From: Rhizobium metallidurans
GTDB lineage: Bacteria > Pseudomonadota > Alphaproteobacteria > Rhizobiales > Rhizobiaceae
DNA: 64,000 bases
Direction of reading: 5' to 3'
NCBI RefSeq assembly: GCF_014196505.1
Contig: NZ_JACIDW010000013.1
Coordinates: 1 to 64,000 of the forward strand
This document shows positions 5,581 through 13,027 of this stretch, one piece after another (positions within the stretch are counted from its first letter, which is position 1; the number at the start of each line of letters is the position of its first letter). Made by a program: the position numbers and the translations under genes. The notes below the pieces were generated by a model that was not told the DNA's origin, did not search any database, and saw only the letters and a list, made by a program, of their open reading frames with translations.

Positions 5581-7334
5581 TGGAGCACCCGAAACTCGGC
5601 CCGACGCAGGCCTTGATCATGCATCGCGCGCTCGACGAGGCCGGCGGATTTTCGGTCGTTGTCGGTCCACCACGAGAGTGCAAGGCCGCTCGCCTCCTCA
5701 ACAGCAAGGGCTTTCTCTCCCGAGACAAGGTTCGCGCCGATCTCTATTTCGCCACGGGCAAGGCAAAGGCCGCGTTTGCAGGCTGGGTTTATCAGCCGGA
5801 CGTAGATAGCGGCGTGATTGTCGAGACGATCGCACCTGGCGAGACGGTGACGCAGTTACAGGTGGTCGGCGGTGCGTCCGACCTGGCGATCATAATTCGC
5901 CGTGCGCAAGGCCTCTTCGACGACGGCGACTACGATGCCGCGATGATGCTGGCCTCGGGCGCCTATGATCAGGCCAAGGCGGCGGCGGGATACGCTCGGC
6001 GCATGCAGGCGAGCGAGCAGCTTATATCGAAAGCGCTGCGGATGCAGGCGGACGCGCTGCTGATAGAAAGCCGCGCGAAGATGGCGCTCGCTGACGAATA
6101 CGATCATGCGCAGGCGGCCGGGCTGGTGGCCGTACAGGGCAGGCCGAAAAAGGTTTCCGACGAAAACCTTTTCCGACTTGAGGATGTTGGCCTCTCGAAA
6201 GCCAAGGTCTTCGAAGCGCGCAAACTGCGAGACGCGGAAGTGCGCGAGCCGGGCTTTATCGAGCGCGTCGTCGAAACGCGCGTCGCCGAGGGGCTGGAGC
6301 CTAGCCGCGCCGTTCTCAAGAAAGAGGCCGGGCATGCGATCGGCACGAAGTCTGCCAGCAAGGATGAGCGCGGCGATCAGCTCTACGAGACGCCCGTCGA
6401 GGCAACCAGGACGCTTCTGGCGCTCGAAAGCTTCTCGGGGATCGTGAAAGAGCCGGCGGTCGGTCGCGGCGCGATCCTGCGTGTTCTCGAAGATGCCGGC
6501 TATGACGTTCTGATCTCGGATCTGCGCGATCGGGACGTTGTGACGCGCGATGGCGAGCTGCAGCAGGTGGGCGATTTCCTGCACTCGCAGCCCGGCGATA
6601 CTGAAGGAACCGATATCGTCACCAACCCGCCTTACGGCGACGTGGCAAACGCTTTCCTCGCGCACGCGCTCAAGGTGCACAAGCCACGCAAGATGGCGGC
6701 GCTTCTGAACCTCAACTTCATGTGCGGTTTCGAAGATCCAGACCGCGTCTTCCTGATGCACGATAACCCGCCGAGTCGCGTCTATGTCTTTTCCCGTCGC
6801 TTGCCGATGATGCACCGGGACGGGTGGGATGGGCCGAAGGCAAGCAGCCAGATGAATACCGCCTGGTTCGTCTGGGAGCGGAACGACGAGGGCTTCTATG
6901 GCCTCGGCAATGGAACGTTCGAAACGATCCGCGTCGACTGGCAACGATATCAGTCGGCTCCGCTTCTGGCGCCTGGTGTAGGCGGCCATGCTGGCCCGAT
7001 CGTCTTCGACTATCTCGACGACGAGGACTACACGCGCACCACGCCGCGCAAGTCGCTCGACGAGCGGATAGAGGAAGAGTTCATGCGCGCCATCCTATGG
7101 ATGAAGCACCTGGAGCCCTTCGATATCGTCAAGTTTCGCCAAGGCGTCGGCCTGCGAACCAGTGTTGCCACGGCGTTGATCGACACCTTCGTGGCGGAAG
7201 GGCTCGTCGAGCCTGCCGGCGATGGCGCGTGGATGGCCTCCGGCAAGGGCATCAACATGATCGCGACCGTGGGCGCCGTCGAAGGCGTCAAGGCGCTGAG
7301 GGCCGGTAGGACGCTCGACGAGGCTTTCGCATGA
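5580..7334 (+). CDS. Adenine-type DNA methyltransferase with N-terminal helical domain
   Basis: The 584-residue product has two parts. The first 260 residues are helical and end in a putative HTH stretch (GRPKKVSDENLFRLEDVGLS). The next part holds an S-adenosylmethionine-binding motif I (EPAVGRGAILRVLED, about 291-305) and the catalytic NPPY of N6-adenine or N4-cytosine methylases (DIVTNPPYGDVA, about 345-356). ATG at 5580 overlaps the previous stop. Phage methylases of this kind modify phage DNA against host restriction. A C-terminal winged-helix-like region (about 490-584) follows. No cognate nuclease is seen nearby. Confidence 0.8.
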   Translation: MEHPKLGPTQALIMHRALDEAGGFSVVVGPPRECKAARLLNSKGFLSRDKVRADLYFATGKAKAAFAGWVYQPDVDSGVIVETIAPGETVTQLQVVGGASDLAIIIRRAQGLFDDGDYDAAMMLASGAYDQAKAAAGYARRMQASEQLISKALRMQADALLIESRAKMALADEYDHAQAAGLVAVQGRPKKVSDENLFRLEDVGLSKAKVFEARKLRDAEVREPGFIERVVETRVAEGLEPSRAVLKKEAGHAIGTKSASKDERGDQLYETPVEATRTLLALESFSGIVKEPAVGRGAILRVLEDAGYDVLISDLRDRDVVTRDGELQQVGDFLHSQPGDTEGTDIVTNPPYGDVANAFLAHALKVHKPRKMAALLNLNFMCGFEDPDRVFLMHDNPPSRVYVFSRRLPMMHRDGWDGPKASSQMNTAWFVWERNDEGFYGLGNGTFETIRVDWQRYQSAPLLAPGVGGHAGPIVFDYLDDEDYTRTTPRKSLDERIEEEFMRAILWMKHLEPFDIVKFRQGVGLRTSVATALIDTFVAEGLVEPAGDGAWMASGKGINMIATVGAVEGVKALRAGRTLDEAFA

Positions 7335-7633
7335 CGGGCATGCTGCCGATCGTCGAACTGCTGGCGGATGCCGGCACGCATCAGGAGCGAGCGGACTGGC
7401 TGTTCGCCTGCCCATACGCGGTGATGTACCGCGAACACATGACCATCCGGCGAATCCTGCAGGGCGCAGGGCTTCTCGCGGGCGTGGGCTATCTCGACGC
7501 CGTCGTGTCGCTGGCATCTGCCAAGCGGCTGGCTGATGGCGGACTTCCACAAACGATTGTCCTGCAGGTGCATATCGCCGCGCAGGACCTCAGGGCGGCG
7601 GCGCGTGCGGGTGCCGAGGGGGCAGAATGCTGA
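7331..7633 (+). CDS. Hypothetical protein between two methyltransferases
   Basis: A 100-residue protein, MTGMLPIVELLADAGTHQER onward, largely helical. It overlaps both flanking methyltransferase genes by four to seven bases, so the three are expressed together. No motif recognised. It may be an accessory of either methylase, which would need testing. Confidence 0.6.
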   Translation: MTGMLPIVELLADAGTHQERADWLFACPYAVMYREHMTIRRILQGAGLLAGVGYLDAVVSLASAKRLADGGLPQTIVLQVHIAAQDLRAAARAGAEGAEC

Positions 7634-9486
7634 GGGAAACCTTGTTCGAAGGGATGTCCGTCGACGACATCTATGATTTCGCGGAAAAGAAGGGTTGGGG
7701 CAATCCGATCATCATCGACAGCTTCGCCGGCGGCGGCGGGGCTTCGACGGGTATCGAGCAGGCGCTTGGACGTTCGCCCGACTACGCGATCAACCACAAC
7801 GCCGATGCGTTGGCGCTGCATGCTGTCAATCATCCCGAGACGATCCACCTGTCGGAGAACGTCTATCGTATCGATCCGCTCGACTACCTGCGTGGCAAGC
7901 ACATCGGGCTCGCCTGGTTCTCGCCGGACTGCAAGCACTTCTCCAAGGCCAAAGGCGGCAAGCCTGTATCGCGCAACATCCGAGACCTCTGCTGGATCAT
8001 TCCCGGCTGGATCGAGCGTATCCAGCAGAGCGGCGGCAAGGTCGACGTCGTGATCATGGAGAACGTCGAGGAGTTCAAAGACTATGGTCCTTTGATCCAG
8101 ACCGCGAAAGGCGAGCGGCCCGATCCGGAGCGAAAGGGCGAAACATACCAGAAATGGTGCAAGAAGCTGCGGCAGCTCGGCGCGCGAATGGAGAGCCGCG
8201 AACTGCGCGGGCGTGACTATGGCGCTCCTACGATCCGTAAGCGGCTGTTCATCATCATGCGTTTCGATGGACAGAAGATCGTATGGCCAGAGCCGACGCA
8301 CGGCTCGCCCGACGATCGTGACGTCGTCGCCGGTCGTAAGCTGCCGTGGCCGATTGTCGCCGACTGCATCGACTACAGCATTCCATGCCCATCGATCTTT
8401 GATACCGCCGACGAGATCTGGGACAAGCTTGGGCTGCGGGCAAAGCGTCCGATAGCTGCTGCGTCGCAAGCGCGTGTCGCGCGCGGATTCGATAGGTTCG
8501 TGCTGCGGGCGAAGCGGCCGTTCCTCGTCGCGATGAACGATAACCTGACGGTGCCGTCGATCCAGCGCTTCAACACCGGAGCGACGGGCGTTGCCATGGA
8601 TGGGCAGTTCCCGACCGTCACCGCAAACAGCTACATCAAGCGTCCCGGCGGCGCGGCGCCGTTGGGCCTGCTCGCTCCCGTTTTGACCTATGCACAACAG
8701 GGCGGCGCTTGCCGGCCGATGGATGGCCAATCGCACACCATCACCGCCAGCAAGAAAGACCAGAACTCGGTGATGGTCGGATACATGGCCCAAGCGAACA
8801 ACGACAGTCGACGGATCGGCGGCGTAAATCCCGGCCGCCCGCTGGACGAGGCGCTTTCGACCGTCACACAAACCGGAAGTCATCAGCAGCTCGTCTCCGC
8901 GTACATAGCTCGCGACTTTGGGACTTCGACGGGGCATAGCGTGCTGGAACCTTCCGGCACGATTATGCCAGAGGGCCAAGGCAAAAGCCGCCTCATCATG
9001 CCGTATCTTTCATCGTATTATGCGACGGGAGAAGGATCGCGAGCCGACGAAGCGATGCGTGTCGCTACCGTGAAGCCCCGTCACGCACATGTTGAGGCGA
9101 TTGTTTCCGTTCCGCCATTCACCGAGGCGCAGGCCCCGCGGGCGCGGCAGGTTGCCGACTTCCTGCGCGAGCACGGCGTCTGGGATGACAGCGAGTTCGT
9201 CACAATCGAGGTTGATGGCGTCACCTTCGTGGTCGTCGACATAGGCATGCGAATGCTGACCCCGCGCGAGCTGTACAACGCGCAGGGCTTCCCGAACGGC
9301 TACCGCATCGACGGATACTTCGATCAGGAGCGGATAGGCCATAACGGCGGCCCGCTCTGGGTGCCATTCTCCAAGGAGGTGCAGGTTTCCTGCGTCGGCA
9401 ACAGCGTCTGCCCGCCGGTAGCTCGGGCGCTTGTCGCGGCCAACTGCAACCACCTCGCGGTGCAGGATGAAAGGATCGCGGCATGA
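7627..9486 (+). CDS. DNA (cytosine-5) methyltransferase
   Basis: A 619-residue protein with the ordered motifs of C5 methylases. Motif I is DSFAGGGGASTGIE (about 31-44). Motif IV is WFSPDCKHFSKAKGG, with the catalytic cysteine near residue 102. The ENV motif (VIMENVEEF) is near 145, motif VIII is GAPTIRKRLFII, and the C-terminal motif X is GNSVCPPVARALV. Motif IV reads P-D-C rather than the usual P-P-C. A long insert between motifs VIII and IX (about 220-490) is the target-recognition part. It probably protects phage DNA. It is coupled to the upstream small gene and overlaps the replication gene by four bases. Confidence 0.88.
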   Translation: MLRETLFEGMSVDDIYDFAEKKGWGNPIIIDSFAGGGGASTGIEQALGRSPDYAINHNADALALHAVNHPETIHLSENVYRIDPLDYLRGKHIGLAWFSPDCKHFSKAKGGKPVSRNIRDLCWIIPGWIERIQQSGGKVDVVIMENVEEFKDYGPLIQTAKGERPDPERKGETYQKWCKKLRQLGARMESRELRGRDYGAPTIRKRLFIIMRFDGQKIVWPEPTHGSPDDRDVVAGRKLPWPIVADCIDYSIPCPSIFDTADEIWDKLGLRAKRPIAAASQARVARGFDRFVLRAKRPFLVAMNDNLTVPSIQRFNTGATGVAMDGQFPTVTANSYIKRPGGAAPLGLLAPVLTYAQQGGACRPMDGQSHTITASKKDQNSVMVGYMAQANNDSRRIGGVNPGRPLDEALSTVTQTGSHQQLVSAYIARDFGTSTGHSVLEPSGTIMPEGQGKSRLIMPYLSSYYATGEGSRADEAMRVATVKPRHAHVEAIVSVPPFTEAQAPRARQVADFLREHGVWDDSEFVTIEVDGVTFVVVDIGMRMLTPRELYNAQGFPNGYRIDGYFDQERIGHNGGPLWVPFSKEVQVSCVGNSVCPPVARALVAANCNHLAVQDERIAA

Positions 9487-10730
9487 CCGGGCCTCGCCTT
9501 TCCATCATCCCCGGCTGGATCATCACCGACCCTCGTCTGAAGGGCAAGGATCTGCAGGTGCTGTGCATGCTCGGCCGCAATGCCAACACGCGGCACGGCT
9601 GGTGCCGGCGCAGCCAGGTGCAGCTTGCAAAGGCGCTCGATTGCTCGCGCTCTACGGTGCAGGCGGCGATAAACCGCCTCGTCGAGATCGGCGCTGTCGA
9701 GCGCCGTGAGGTCGTCGAGAAAAGCGGTCGTGATAGCGCGCATTGGTATCGCGTCATCTATGATTCCAGCGTCGATAGCTCTGCGTTTGACGCATGGGAC
9801 GAGCAAGACGAAAAGGAATTTGATCCTAATTCAGAAGCGTCTGGCGACACCCCCCCTGCCGGTATATCGGCAGGGCCTGCCGACTCTGGACAGGCAGGGC
9901 CTGCCGACTCTGGACCGGCACCTATTAACGCCTCTACCTTAACGCCTCCTGATAAACGAGAAGAGAGAGAGCGCGAGCGATCTGCAAATCAGGAAGATGA
10001 TCCTGCTGCTGTGGAGAAGGCGTTCAAGCGATTTTTCATCGGTTGGAAGACGGCGATTAGCGATAGCGAGCCTGATGCACGCCGCGTATGGGCGTCACTT
10101 TCCGCCGAGCAGCGGAAAACGGCTGAGGCCAGATCAGCGGATTACCAGGCGGCAGCACTATCGAGTGGACGAAAGCACCTTTGCTCGGCTGCAACATACC
10201 TCCGGGAAGAGCGTTGGGAAAAGCTGCAGGATGTCGCCGTGCAGGCGCAAGCGACCGCGCCGGAGCTTTACACAGCCTATTCGAGGGCTGGTCGTGGACT
10301 GTTGCTCGCTGAGCTGCTGCGGCCGATCCGATATCTGCAGCTCGACGCGCTGGAGGAAATGATCGTTCGCCAGAAGCCAGAGAAGGAGGATCTGATCTGG
10401 CGGGACAAGAGGGAAAAGAAGGGCTGGCCTGAGGCCGTCAAGCTCATCGAGACCACAGTAGAGCGGCGCAAGTTTCCAGTTCCGCAGCGCATTGTCGCGC
10501 TGTCTCAGGACTTCGACAAGGTGATGGTCGGCGGGCCGGAATGGCAGGCATGGCAGCGGCTCCACCAAGCCAGATGCTGGCCGTGGCTACCTGCGCCGGA
10601 AAAGTTGGACTGGATGCAGTTCCCGCGCTTGTCGCCAGATATCGATGATCTCGACGAGGCGTGCGAGCGGGCAGTGAAAGACTTCGAGAATGCACTGGGC
10701 ATGGAGCGGGACAATGACGATGCAAGGTAA
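9483..10730 (+). CDS. Helix-turn-helix replication-initiator-like protein
   Basis: A 415-residue protein. Its N-terminal 85 residues form a winged-helix DNA-binding domain (RRSQVQLAKALDCSRSTVQA then AINRLVEIGAVERREVVE) like those in phage replication proteins. A low-complexity linker (about 120-170) contains a duplicated AGPADSGQ unit, and a helical C-terminal domain follows. The linker DNA holds tandem 24-base repeats and a perfect palindrome, much as lambda O encloses its origin. It lies at the end of the early operon. The replication role is inferred from domain order, position and the internal repeats. Confidence 0.6.
   Translation: MTGPRLSIIPGWIITDPRLKGKDLQVLCMLGRNANTRHGWCRRSQVQLAKALDCSRSTVQAAINRLVEIGAVERREVVEKSGRDSAHWYRVIYDSSVDSSAFDAWDEQDEKEFDPNSEASGDTPPAGISAGPADSGQAGPADSGPAPINASTLTPPDKREERERERSANQEDDPAAVEKAFKRFFIGWKTAISDSEPDARRVWASLSAEQRKTAEARSADYQAAALSSGRKHLCSAATYLREERWEKLQDVAVQAQATAPELYTAYSRAGRGLLLAELLRPIRYLQLDALEEMIVRQKPEKEDLIWRDKREKKGWPEAVKLIETTVERRKFPVPQRIVALSQDFDKVMVGGPEWQAWQRLHQARCWPWLPAPEKLDWMQFPRLSPDIDDLDEACERAVKDFENALGMERDNDDAR
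9855..9916. repeat. Candidate replication origin: palindrome plus two 24-bp tandem repeats
   Basis: A perfect inverted repeat CCTGCCG-GTATAT-CGGCAGG (9855-9874) runs into two tandem 24-base units (9869-9892 and 9893-9916) that differ at one base. Each unit contains the palindrome GGCAGG-G-CCTGCC. Two TTAACGCCTC repeats and an A-rich stretch follow at about 9924-9965. The cluster lies inside the putative initiator gene, as in lambdoid phages. Confidence 0.45.
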
Positions 10731-10896
10731 AATGACGGGGAAGAAGATCCGCTACCGACCTATGACGGAGGCCGAGTTGTCGGCGGAAGAGCGTGAGCGC
10801 ATCCACTGGCGCTGCACGCGGACTGACCGAATCGCGCGAATCGCAGCGGAAAAGCTGCGGGCAGCATCCAAGGAAAAGATCAAAAAGGAGCCGAAA

Positions 10897-11406
10897 ATGG
10901 CTAAGTGGTACTGCTTGCGTGTCGAAAGCGGTCGGGAATTCGCTGTGGAAAAGTCCTTGGCTGATGCAAATGTCGAAGTCTTCATGCCGACCGAGAAGAT
11001 GGTTTTCGTGCGCAAGGGGCGGCGTCTGGAGACCGTGAAGCCGTTTCTGCGGTGCTATATTCTGGTGCGTTGCGTCGGTACGGCTGAAGCTTTCCATGCT
11101 CTTTCGAGCGTCAAAGACGTGCTCGATATTGTTGGTGGAGCGTCTGGGTATCACGTGGTAGCCGACGCGGATGTTGAACGTTTCAAGGCGCTTACGACCA
11201 AGAGTGAAATCCCTTACGTTAAGACCGACAAGTCGATGAAGGATGGTGATACCGCCGAGATCACTGATGGCCCATTCGCCGGATTCAGCTGCCTCGTGGT
11301 AGCGGTGAAATGGTGCCGACAGGCAAAGGCAAAGGTGGTGATCGACGTCGCGGGCAAGGCCTTCGAGATCGAGAGCATGCCTCTTGCTTTCCTGAAAAAG
11401 TCGTGA
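10897..11406 (+). CDS. NusG-like transcription antitermination factor
   Basis: The 169-residue product starts MAKWYCLRVESGREFAVEKS, matching the NGN domain of NusG/RfaH proteins (WY at the start, TVKPFLRCYILVRC as the conserved core). It ends with a KOW-like domain (GDTAEITDGPFAGFSCLVVA). NusG proteins bind the RNA polymerase clamp and change pausing or termination. ATG at 10897 has AAAGGAG seven bases upstream. The frame is open to 10714, so a 61-residue basic extension is possible. It is the last early gene, directly before a terminator and the late operon, the position of a late antiterminator such as lambda Q. That role is inferred. Confidence 0.78.
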   Translation: MAKWYCLRVESGREFAVEKSLADANVEVFMPTEKMVFVRKGRRLETVKPFLRCYILVRCVGTAEAFHALSSVKDVLDIVGGASGYHVVADADVERFKALTTKSEIPYVKTDKSMKDGDTAEITDGPFAGFSCLVVAVKWCRQAKAKVVIDVAGKAFEIESMPLAFLKKS

Positions 11407-11581
11407 CAGCTATTGTCGCACTGGACGAGCCGGACAAGCAAACCCTCTGATCTCATCGCTGGACGATGTGGAGAGCAGGCCAAAAGCCGCAGGGAACATT
11501 GCAGCCGACCCCAGCCTTGACCGCCTCCTCTTCGAGGCACCGATTCAAGGCCGGTGCTACTGCTATGATCTTCTGATTGCC

Positions 11582-11608
11582 AAGGCGACCCAATGCGGTC
11601 GCCTTTTT
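11582..11608 (+). terminator. Intrinsic terminator between early and late regions
   Basis: Arms AGGCGACC (11583-11590) and GGTCGCCT (11597-11604) enclose a CAATGC loop and are followed by a T-run. It lies 176 bases after the NusG-like gene and 87 bases before the first late gene. The 11407-11694 stretch otherwise holds no convincing gene. Confidence 0.82.
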
Positions 11609-11694
11609 CGTATCTGGAGTATAGGCATTGTTTCCGACCGATGGAGGCTACCATGATCGGGCGGCTGTAATGGTCGCAGGCTTGGGACTAAACG

Positions 11695-12228
11695 ATGACG
11701 GAAGTTATCTTTGACGCATCCGAGATCGAGCAGCTCGGCCGAGCGATCGGAAAGCTGCCGGGGGAAATTAAGGCCAAGGCGATGGCAAGCGCCATGCGAC
11801 GGATGACGCAAATGGCAAGGACGCAGGTCATCAAGCAGAGTGCCTTGCGCACCGACCTTCCGCCAAGTCGCGTTCGACGGATTACGACCGCTCATTTCAA
11901 TGCTGGTGGCAACACGATTGAGGTTGTCGAAAAGTCTGGCTGGATACCGCTCTACGATCTCGGGCCGCGTCAAACGAAAACCGGAGTGACGACGCGCTAT
12001 CGCGGATCATATGCCTCGGCCTTTATTGCTCGTATGGGCAACGGACATGCAGGTGTCATGAAGCGCGCCGGCAAGGCGCGCATCCCGATCCGCGAACTGT
12101 TCGGTCCTAACCCGGCACACGACGTTACGAACAACCCCGACGAGTTCATCAAGGTCTTGGCCTCGATCATCGAAGACCACCTTGCTCCTCGCGTCCTTCA
12201 TGAGATCGGGCGACTGTTGCCGGGCTGA
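11695..12228 (+). CDS. Minor tail protein Z-like protein
   Basis: A 177-residue protein, MTEVIFDASEIEQLGRAIGK onward. It has an Arg-rich middle (LPPSRVRRITT) and the ending RIPIRELFGPNPAHDV that is typical of phage minor tail protein Z (Pfam Minor_tail_Z). These proteins act at the head-tail interface or tail end. It is the first late gene, before the terminase, which is an unusual place because homologues normally sit after the capsid genes. No strong ribosome-binding site is visible. Confidence 0.65.
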   Translation: MTEVIFDASEIEQLGRAIGKLPGEIKAKAMASAMRRMTQMARTQVIKQSALRTDLPPSRVRRITTAHFNAGGNTIEVVEKSGWIPLYDLGPRQTKTGVTTRYRGSYASAFIARMGNGHAGVMKRAGKARIPIRELFGPNPAHDVTNNPDEFIKVLASIIEDHLAPRVLHEIGRLLPG

Positions 12229-12363
12229 CCCATCGGCCGGGTCGGCCGACCCAGACCCCCTCCCGGCACCCCCACCCCCCCTTCGGGTCCTCCCCAGACA
12301 CCCGCCCCCTGCGGGCCGGGACGACCCCGAGATTTCGCTAGTGACGGCGGCCAAAAAGCTGAC

Positions 12364-12399
12364 CTGACAACCCTGACAATGGGACTGACAACCTGACAT
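12364..12399. repeat. Four CTGACA repeats upstream of terminase small subunit
   Basis: CTGACA(A/T) occurs at 12364, 12373, 12385 and 12393, the last overlapping the start codon at 12398. The preceding stretch 12239-12330 is C-rich and non-coding. Repeats at this place could be small-terminase binding sites (cosB or pac-like). Confidence 0.45.
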
Positions 12400-13027
12400 G
12401 AGCGATCTCGTCTCGCAAATGGAAGCGATGCCGGACGGCCACTGGGTCAGTGTGTCGGACCTCGCCAAGATGAAGGGCATCAGCCGGCAGACTGCCAGCG
12501 AGAAGGTGGCCAAGCTGGAGAGCGAAGGCCGCCTGTCGACGCGGAAGAATGGCCGGCTCCGGATGGTTGAGCTTGCGACCTATGACCGTCTCGTCGGCCA
12601 GGTCGGAGACGCGGCCCGCGAGATCGGCGCCGCGACGAAGAAGGGCAGCGACGAAAACTCAGGCAGCGGCGGAGCGCTGCGCGACGCGCAGACGGAAAAG
12701 GCGAAATACGAGACACGCCTGAAGGCTCTCGATTTCGCCGAGCGAAGCGGCCAGGTCGTGCCGCTCAAGGGTGAGCACGGGATAGAGGGCGCGCTGATCA
12801 AGGTTTGCGATCATGTCGTTCGAGATCTCGGCATCCCCATGCAGTGGATCGACGAAATCATGGAGGCGGCCCGCAAGGGCGAACCGCAGCTCCGCCGACT
12901 GATGCGCAACAAGATTGCCGAACAGCGCAAGACCGTGGCCGAACATCTCCTGGCCGTTTCTGGCGAAGCCGCGAGAGCGGAAGCGCAGGGCATCGATATC
13001 AACATCCACTTCGACGGTGACGACTAA
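12398..13027 (+). CDS. Terminase small subunit-like DNA-binding protein
   Basis: A 209-residue protein with an N-terminal helix-turn-helix (about 15-45, VSVSDLAKMKGISRQTASEK), an acidic-basic linker and a long helical C-terminal part. This layout and its position directly before the GpA-type large subunit match lambda Nu1-type small terminase subunits, which recognise the packaging site. The stop codon overlaps the next ATG (TAATG). Confidence 0.7.
   Translation: MSDLVSQMEAMPDGHWVSVSDLAKMKGISRQTASEKVAKLESEGRLSTRKNGRLRMVELATYDRLVGQVGDAAREIGAATKKGSDENSGSGGALRDAQTEKAKYETRLKALDFAERSGQVVPLKGEHGIEGALIKVCDHVVRDLGIPMQWIDEIMEAARKGEPQLRRLMRNKIAEQRKTVAEHLLAVSGEAARAEAQGIDINIHFDGDD

Noticed and set aside
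9869-9916. Tandem repeats as a CRISPR array
   Set aside because: Only two adjacent units without spacers, inside a coding region.
11468-11656. Small plus-strand open frame between the NusG-like gene and the late operon
   Set aside because: It spans the intrinsic terminator at 11582-11608, has no ribosome-binding site and no recognisable product.
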